Origin: Deltaproteobacteria bacterium
Lineage (GTDB): Bacteria > Myxococcota_A > UBA796 > SXON01
Direction of reading: 5' to 3'
NCBI GenBank assembly: GCA_947484175.1
Contig: CANKOI010000005.1
Location: forward strand, 16,319 to 80,318
Length of the DNA: 64,000 bases
In this document: positions 60,555 to 64,000 of the stretch, in pieces
Layout of the letters: each line of letters opens with the position of its first letter
How positions within the stretch are numbered: position 1 is the first letter of the stretch
Notes under the pieces: model-generated
What the model saw: the letters and a program-made list of their open reading frames with translations, nothing else
Databases searched by the model: none
Told to the model about the DNA's origin: nothing
Translations under genes and position numbers: made by a program

Positions 60555-62075
60555 GTGGCCAACTCCTCCGCCTCCGCCACTGACGACGTCAAACAACTTG
60601 GCTTCATCGCCGGCTTCCTCTCACTAAGCTACGTCTTCTGGGTCGTGGGCGCGATGGAGGTGGTGGAGCGCCTCGCGTACTACGGCGTAAAGGCGGTGGC
60701 GACGCTCTACGCCAAGGACCCGGTGTCGGCCGGCGGCCTCGGCGTGACAATGTCGGACTTCGGCACGATCCTCTCCTCTTGGGCGCTGGTGCAGTGCCTC
60801 GTGCCGGTGTTCAGCGGCACCCTGAGCGACCGCTATGGGTACAAGGAGACCATCGGCGCCTCCACCGTGATCAAGATTTGTGGCTACCTGATCATGGCGG
60901 CGTTTCCGACCTACTGGGGTTTCTTCGCCGGGGCCATGGTGCTCGCCACCGGCACCGCCGTGTTCAAGCCGGGCATTCAGGGCACGCTCGTGAAGGCCAC
61001 CAAGCGAGAAAACTCCTCGCTGGCGTGGGGGATTTTCTACCAGACGGTGAACATCGGTGGCTTCCTCGGCCCGCTGATGGCCGGCTACATGCGCAAGCTG
61101 GAGTGGCGGTACGTCTTTTTGTCCTGCGCCGCCATCATCTGCCTGAACTTCCTCCTGCTCTTCACCTACCAGGAGCCCGGCAAAGCCGAGCGCATTGCCG
61201 CTCAGGCAACACAGCCGAAGGTGACGGCCGCCACCGCGATCGCCGAGCTCAGGCGGCCCCACGTGTGGCCCTACCTGCTCATCTTCTCCGGCTTCTGGTT
61301 CATGTTCAACGCCATCTTCGATGTGCTCCCCGCGCACCTGGATGACTGGGTCGACACGCGCGACATCGTAACCAGCCTCTTCGGAGCCAACGCATCGCCC
61401 GGCGCGTTCGTCAGCTTCTTCGTCAACATGAACGAGGCCAAGACGGAGATCCTCCCCGAGGGGATGCTCAACGTGAACGCCATGTTGATCATGATCACCT
61501 GCTTCGCGTTCGCTTGGCTGAGCGGGAAGATGAAGGCCATCCATTCGATGGTGCTGGGCACGCTCTTGGCTTCGCTGTCGATGGTGGGCGTCGGCCTTTC
61601 GATGGTGGGATGGGTGGCGATCGGGGCGATTGCGGTGTTCTCGGTCGGCGAAATGCTGTCGAGCCCGAAGTTCTCCGAGTATGTCGGCAACTTCGCCCCG
61701 GCCGACAAGAAGGCGATGTACCTTGGCTTCGGGCAGATTCCGATCGCAATCGGCTGGACGCTCGAAGGCAAGCTCGGGATGACGATGTACGACCACTTCA
61801 GCAGCAAGGAGCGCTTCGCGCGCGAGATGCTCGTGGAGAAGGGCATGTCCGCCGCCGATGTCGCCGCCATCCCCCAAGGCGAAGGCTTCCTCAAGCTCTG
61901 CGAGCTCCTCGGGCAGGACAAGTTTCAGGTCACGCAGCTCCTGCTTCAGACCCACAACCCCGGCCTGGTGTGGCTGATCATCGCTGGCGTCGGTGTACTT
62001 TCGGCCGGCGGCATCTGGTGGTACGGCACCTGGGTGAAGAAGCTCTCCGCCACCGAGGCCGGCGCCCGTGCCTGA
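60555..62075 (+). CDS. POT/PTR2-like major facilitator (peptide transporter type)
   Basis: GTG 60555 with GGAG six bases upstream gives 506 residues and about twelve to fourteen membrane segments. The N-terminal helix has VVGAMEVVERLAYYGVKAV, like the ExxERFxYYG motif of proton-coupled oligopeptide transporters (Arg-Leu variant). SGTLSDRYGYKETI is the MFS loop 2-3 signature and GIFYQTVNIGGFLGPL matches the POT signature region. The substrate may be peptides or another organic solute. The last 8 bases overlap the DAHP synthase start, indicating coupling. Confidence 0.82.
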   Translation: MANSSASATDDVKQLGFIAGFLSLSYVFWVVGAMEVVERLAYYGVKAVATLYAKDPVSAGGLGVTMSDFGTILSSWALVQCLVPVFSGTLSDRYGYKETIGASTVIKICGYLIMAAFPTYWGFFAGAMVLATGTAVFKPGIQGTLVKATKRENSSLAWGIFYQTVNIGGFLGPLMAGYMRKLEWRYVFLSCAAIICLNFLLLFTYQEPGKAERIAAQATQPKVTAATAIAELRRPHVWPYLLIFSGFWFMFNAIFDVLPAHLDDWVDTRDIVTSLFGANASPGAFVSFFVNMNEAKTEILPEGMLNVNAMLIMITCFAFAWLSGKMKAIHSMVLGTLLASLSMVGVGLSMVGWVAIGAIAVFSVGEMLSSPKFSEYVGNFAPADKKAMYLGFGQIPIAIGWTLEGKLGMTMYDHFSSKERFAREMLVEKGMSAADVAAIPQGEGFLKLCELLGQDKFQVTQLLLQTHNPGLVWLIIAGVGVLSAGGIWWYGTWVKKLSATEAGARA

Positions 62076-63408
62076 CGCTTGGAGCCCCGACAGCTGGCGG
62101 CGTTTTCCGGCCGAACAGCAGGTCACCTACGACGATCCCGCCGCGCTCAGCGAAGCGATCGGCCGCATTCGCCGCTTGCCCCCCATCGCCACGAGCTGGG
62201 AGATCGAGAAGCTGAAAAGCCAACTCGCAGCCGCAGGGCGCGGAGAGCGCTTTTTGCTCCAGGGCGGCGACTGCAACGAACGATTCGTCGACTGCGAGTC
62301 GCACGTGATCGACGCCAAACTCAAGATCCTCTTGATGATGAGCGCCGTGCTCACGTGGGGCGGCGGGCGCCCCGTGGTGCGCGTGGGGCGCATCGCCGGC
62401 CAGTACGCCAAGCCCCGCTCCGAACCGAACGAAACGCGGGACGGCGTCACGCTGCCCGCCTACCGCGGCGACCTCGTGAACAGCATCGAGTTCACCCCCG
62501 AGGCTCGACGACCCGACCCGCTCAACCTCGTTCGCGCCTACAACCGGTCCGCGCTCACGCTCAACTTCATCCGCAGCCTCCTGGCGGGCGGCTTCGGCGA
62601 CGTCCACCACAGCGCGCTCTGGGACATGAAGTGGGCTGTGAGCTCCGAGCGCGAGGCGGAGTACCACACGCTGCTCCGCGACATGCAGGCGGCTGTCCGG
62701 TTCCTCGACGCCTCCGTCGGAAGGCCGCTCGGCGAGCTGTCGGTGGTGGACTTCTACTGCAGTCACGAGGGGCTGCACCTCGAGTACGAGAGCGCGGCGA
62801 GTGAGCAACCACCGATGCGATCGGCCTGGTACGACCTCTCCACCCACATGCCGTGGATCGGCGAACGCACCCGGCGGCTCGACGGCGCACACGTAGAGTT
62901 CTTCCGCGGCATCCAGAATCCGATCGGGGTGAAGGTGGGGCCGACGATGGCGCCCGACGAACTGGTGCAGCTAGTCGACACCCTCAACCCGGCCGACGAG
63001 GCCGGCCGCATCACGCTGATCGTGCGGATGGGCGCATCCACGGTGCACACTCGCCTGCCGCCGCTCCTCGACGCGGTGCGCCGCGCCGGCCGTTTCGTGA
63101 CCTGGTGCTGCGACCCGATGCACGGCAACACCTTCAAGACCGCGAGCGGCATCAAGACCCGACACTTCGACGACATCGTTCGGGAGGTCGACGCGAACTT
63201 TGAAGTGCACGCCGCGGCGGGCACCGTGCTCGGTGGGGTGCACTTCGAGATGACAGGGCGCGACGTAACGGAAGTGCTGGGCGGCTCCTGCGGGCTCACC
63301 GAAGCCGACCTCCTCCGCAACTACGAGAGCGATGTAGACCCGCGCCTGAACTACGCACAGTCGTTGGAACTCGCCTTCCTCGTGGCGCAGCGGCTCCGCA
63401 ACGTGTGA
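62068..63408 (+). CDS. Class II 3-deoxy-7-phosphoheptulonate (DAHP) synthase
   Basis: A 446-residue protein of class II (AroA-II/plant type). Conserved blocks are present in order: WRRFPAEQQVTYDD, FLLQGGDCNERF, VRVGRIAGQYAKPRS, GDLVNS, FYCSHEGLHLEYE, WIGERTRRLDGAHVEFFRGI, NPIGVKVGP, CCDPMHGNT and GGVHFEMTG. It condenses phosphoenolpyruvate and erythrose 4-phosphate, the first step to aromatic amino acids. The GTG 62068 start overlaps the transporter gene; class II enzymes can also serve secondary metabolism, so the transporter link may be meaningful. Confidence 0.95.
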   Translation: MPDAWSPDSWRRFPAEQQVTYDDPAALSEAIGRIRRLPPIATSWEIEKLKSQLAAAGRGERFLLQGGDCNERFVDCESHVIDAKLKILLMMSAVLTWGGGRPVVRVGRIAGQYAKPRSEPNETRDGVTLPAYRGDLVNSIEFTPEARRPDPLNLVRAYNRSALTLNFIRSLLAGGFGDVHHSALWDMKWAVSSEREAEYHTLLRDMQAAVRFLDASVGRPLGELSVVDFYCSHEGLHLEYESAASEQPPMRSAWYDLSTHMPWIGERTRRLDGAHVEFFRGIQNPIGVKVGPTMAPDELVQLVDTLNPADEAGRITLIVRMGASTVHTRLPPLLDAVRRAGRFVTWCCDPMHGNTFKTASGIKTRHFDDIVREVDANFEVHAAAGTVLGGVHFEMTGRDVTEVLGGSCGLTEADLLRNYESDVDPRLNYAQSLELAFLVAQRLRNV

Positions 63409-63481
63409 GCTACGGCGGCACGCGGGTTTGCGTGGTGTTCCCGACCGATCGAGCTACATTCTCCACTCCCCCGGAGTGCGC

Positions 63482-64000
63482 GTGTTCCTGATGCTCCTGC
63501 TCGCCGCTTGCACCCCCAAAGAGGGCGATGCCCTCACCGCGGTGGATGTTCGTTACGCCGACGTCCTGCTGAGCCTCGCCGCCGCCGAGCGCGATGCCAC
63601 CCGCAACGTGCACAACAGCGACGCCCGCCGGCGCGTAGCGGAGGCCGAAGGCCGCAAGGTGGCCTTCTTCAACGACGCCGCCGTGCTCACCGCGATCGAG
63701 GCCGCGAAGGCCGCCCCCGAAGGAACGAGCCTGCGCGTGCGCGGCGAACGGTACGCCCGCCAGGCCCTGTCCGCCCGCAGCTGGACCGAAGCCGAGAAGG
63801 CCGAAGAAACGCGCCTGCTGGGCGAGCTCGACGAGCTCGCGTCTGCCGAGGCGGAGTGGTTCGCGCCCGACCGCACCAAGTTTCCGCTCGAACGGTCGTG
63901 GCAGCAGGTGTCCGAGTCGGCCGACGCGATGGAGGAGTCCGTGCGCCAGGAGCTTGCCGGCGCGTTCGTGGCCCACCGCATGCGGCTTGCGGGCGAGCCC
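63482..64000 (+). CDS. Lipoprotein, 3' end outside window
   Basis: GTG 63482 with GGAG (63473-63476) five bases upstream starts a frame open to the window end (173 codons). The signal MFLMLLLAAC has a clear lipobox (LLAAC). The mature part is helical and charged (VLLSLAAAERDATRNVHNSD, EKAEETRLLGELDELASAE), with no motif that I can assign in this portion. A TACATT hexamer at 63455-63460 could be its -10. An exported metallopeptidase-type N-terminus is conceivable but unsupported. Confidence 0.7.
   Translation, partial: MFLMLLLAACTPKEGDALTAVDVRYADVLLSLAAAERDATRNVHNSDARRRVAEAEGRKVAFFNDAAVLTAIEAAKAAPEGTSLRVRGERYARQALSARSWTEAEKAEETRLLGELDELASAEAEWFAPDRTKFPLERSWQQVSESADAMEESVRQELAGAFVAHRMRLAGEP

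Overview
The window is GC-rich bacterial DNA, densely packed and rich in secreted and lipid-anchored proteins. Several exported proteins combine Asp/Gly-rich thrombospondin-type-3-like repeats with a C-terminal sorting signal of MYXO-CTERM type: a Cys/Gly patch, one hydrophobic helix and an Arg cluster. A putative LexA box resembles the myxobacterial consensus. Together these suggest an (uncultured) member of the Myxococcota or a related former deltaproteobacterium. This placement rests on protein features only, because no rRNA or tRNA gene is visible. Start and stop codons commonly overlap (TGATG, ATGA, GTGA), and GTG starts are frequent.

Layout. 1-5.35 kb: a subtilase (3' end outside the window) coupled to a NUDIX hydrolase, divergent from a 1215-residue surface protein that looks like two secreted proteins read as one. 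5.37-8.13 kb: a decayed island holding a lipoprotein gene with an in-frame TAG, an internally deleted ISAs1-family transposase, and a repeat-protein gene with an in-frame TAG and a frame break. 8.38-10.4 kb: a VapD-type toxin with its DUF5397 antitoxin, and a DUF234-type AAA ATPase. 10.6-18.5 kb: a bacterial alpha-2-macroglobulin with thioester motif plus PBP1C, the classical periplasmic defence/repair pair. 18.4-25.8 kb (minus strand): DjlA-like co-chaperone, QueD, a CsgG/FlgO-like lipoprotein-type gene with a 1-bp frame break, CotH kinase, SDR and Lnt. 25.9-31.6 kb: TyrRS, a methyltransferase, a PAS-GGDEF-EAL protein and RF3. 31.6-41.9 kb: surface and envelope genes, including a PDZ protein, a TonB receptor with a partner lipoprotein, PlsC, a KAS III-like enzyme, a di-haem cytochrome, and a four-gene group with an APH-like kinase and an SGNH hydrolase. 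42-50.2 kb: Pal, 3-hydroxyacyl-CoA dehydrogenase, a tiny Cys-repeat lipoprotein, a GT-C-like membrane protein, a MYXO-CTERM protein, a FAD oxidoreductase, a HEAT-like lipoprotein, and an antitoxin whose toxin is truncated.

50.25-56.9 kb is the most notable part: a DNA-damage mutasome cassette in which ImuB and DnaE2 (ImuC) are one 1685-residue polypeptide. It is preceded by ImuA behind a candidate LexA-controlled leaderless promoter, and before that by a bacterial-type poly(ADP-ribose) glycohydrolase. 56.9-64 kb: an exported M3 peptidase, REP-like palindromes with an HUH (RAYT-like) transposase flanked by exact direct repeats, a DUF2786 protein, a POT-type transporter overlapping class II DAHP synthase, and the start of a lipoprotein gene.

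All calls come from reading the sequence and recalled family knowledge; no database search was run.
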